Assembly (NCBI GenBank): GCA_016649475.1
Contig: JAENXP010000178.1
Location: 1 to 5,869 of the forward strand
DNA length: 5,869 nucleotides
Origin: Burkholderiales bacterium
GTDB taxonomy: Bacteria; Pseudomonadota; Gammaproteobacteria; Burkholderiales; SG8-39
Reading direction: 5' to 3'
Below, piece by piece: positions 5,579-5,869 of the stretch. The notes beneath the pieces were generated by a model. That model was not told the origin of the DNA. It worked only from the letters and a program-made list of their open reading frames with translations, and did not search any database. The position numbers and the translations under genes were made by a program. Every line of letters begins with the position of its first letter. The first letter of the stretch is position 1.

Positions 5579-5869
5579 ACCCGGCCGACAAACCTCTGGT
5601 GCGCGAGTGGGCGGTCCTGCTGGTGCTGGCCGGTGTGCAGATCAGCCACATTCTGGACTTCATGATTCTGATGCCGCTGGGGCCGCAGTTCATGCGCATG
5701 TTCGCCATCGGCCCGACGAAATTCGGCTTGCTCGTGTCGGTCTATACGTTCACCGCGGCCGCAGTCGGATTCGCCGCGGCGTTTTTCATCGACCGCTTCG
5801 ACCGCAAGAAATCGCTGCTGATCCTGTACGCCTGTTTCGGCGCAACCACCTTGTTCGCCGCCTCCTCCG
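5575..5869 (+). CDS. Second MFS transporter, DHA1-like (N-terminal part, runs off right edge)
   Basis: A frame open to the right edge gives 98 residues of an MFS carrier. It begins with GTG at 5575-5577, which overlaps the TGA of the preceding MFS gene in the four bases GTGA, a typical sign of translational coupling within an operon. After a short polar start (MNPADKPLVREW), helix 1 is around residues 12-34 and contains GVQISHILDFMILMPLGPQF, a pattern common in drug:H+ antiporter-1 type exporters. Helix 2 spans about 50-71 and is followed by motif A as FIDRFDRKKSLL (71-82), then the start of helix 3. Substrate is unknown; the subfamily often exports drugs, sugars or small metabolites. No strong Shine-Dalgarno sequence precedes the GTG, which fits coupling. 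An in-frame GTG at 5599 is a weaker alternative start. About three quarters of the gene lies outside the window. Confidence 0.85.
   Translation, partial: MNPADKPLVREWAVLLVLAGVQISHILDFMILMPLGPQFMRMFAIGPTKFGLLVSVYTFTAAAVGFAAAFFIDRFDRKKSLLILYACFGATTLFAASS

Noticed and set aside
1..5869. CRISPR array, tRNA, rRNA, insertion sequence, phage or defence genes
   Set aside because: No regularly spaced repeats, cloverleaf-like sequence, transposase motifs or defence domains were seen on either strand.

Overview
The window looks like an ordinary chromosomal segment of a GC-rich proteobacterium, most likely a betaproteobacterium of the Burkholderiales type. The main clues are a TctA-type tricarboxylate transporter permease (a family greatly expanded there), a YghU-type glutathione S-transferase and back-to-back MFS exporters. 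This placement is inferred from gene content; no marker gene or rRNA is present.

Layout from left to right. (1) The 3' half of a TctA-family permease on the + strand, cut by the left edge, ending at 712. (2) A 329-base gap. (3) A complete yghU-like glutathione-dependent disulfide-bond oxidoreductase on the + strand, 1042-1917. (4) A gene-free stretch of 582 bases, 1918-2499. (5) A ketopantoate reductase (PanE/ApbA) family gene on the - strand, 3441-2500. (6) A 126-base divergent control region, in which the two best -10 boxes lie about 20 bases apart and face opposite ways. (7) A GFA/CENP-V family zinc protein on the + strand, 3568-4014. (8) A palindrome-rich gap, 4015-4376, that looks like an intergenic repeat or transcription-ending structure. 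(9) An MFS transporter starting with TTG at 4377. It reads well to about 5366 and continues one frame over to 5578, so it carries an apparent one-base deletion. (10) A second MFS transporter starting with GTG at 5575, overlapping the stop of the first by 4 bases and running off the right edge.

The genes do not form one pathway. The two MFS genes form a tight, probably translationally coupled pair. The PanE-like and GFA genes are divergent neighbours. YghU uses glutathione, and GFA proteins were once described as glutathione-dependent, but the sequence gives no stronger link between them. I found no CRISPR array, tRNA, rRNA, transposase, phage gene or defence gene, and nothing that amounts to a new biological system. 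The points most worth a second look are the MFS frameshift, the start of the second MFS gene at the right edge, the interlocking divergent promoters, and the palindrome cluster before the MFS pair.
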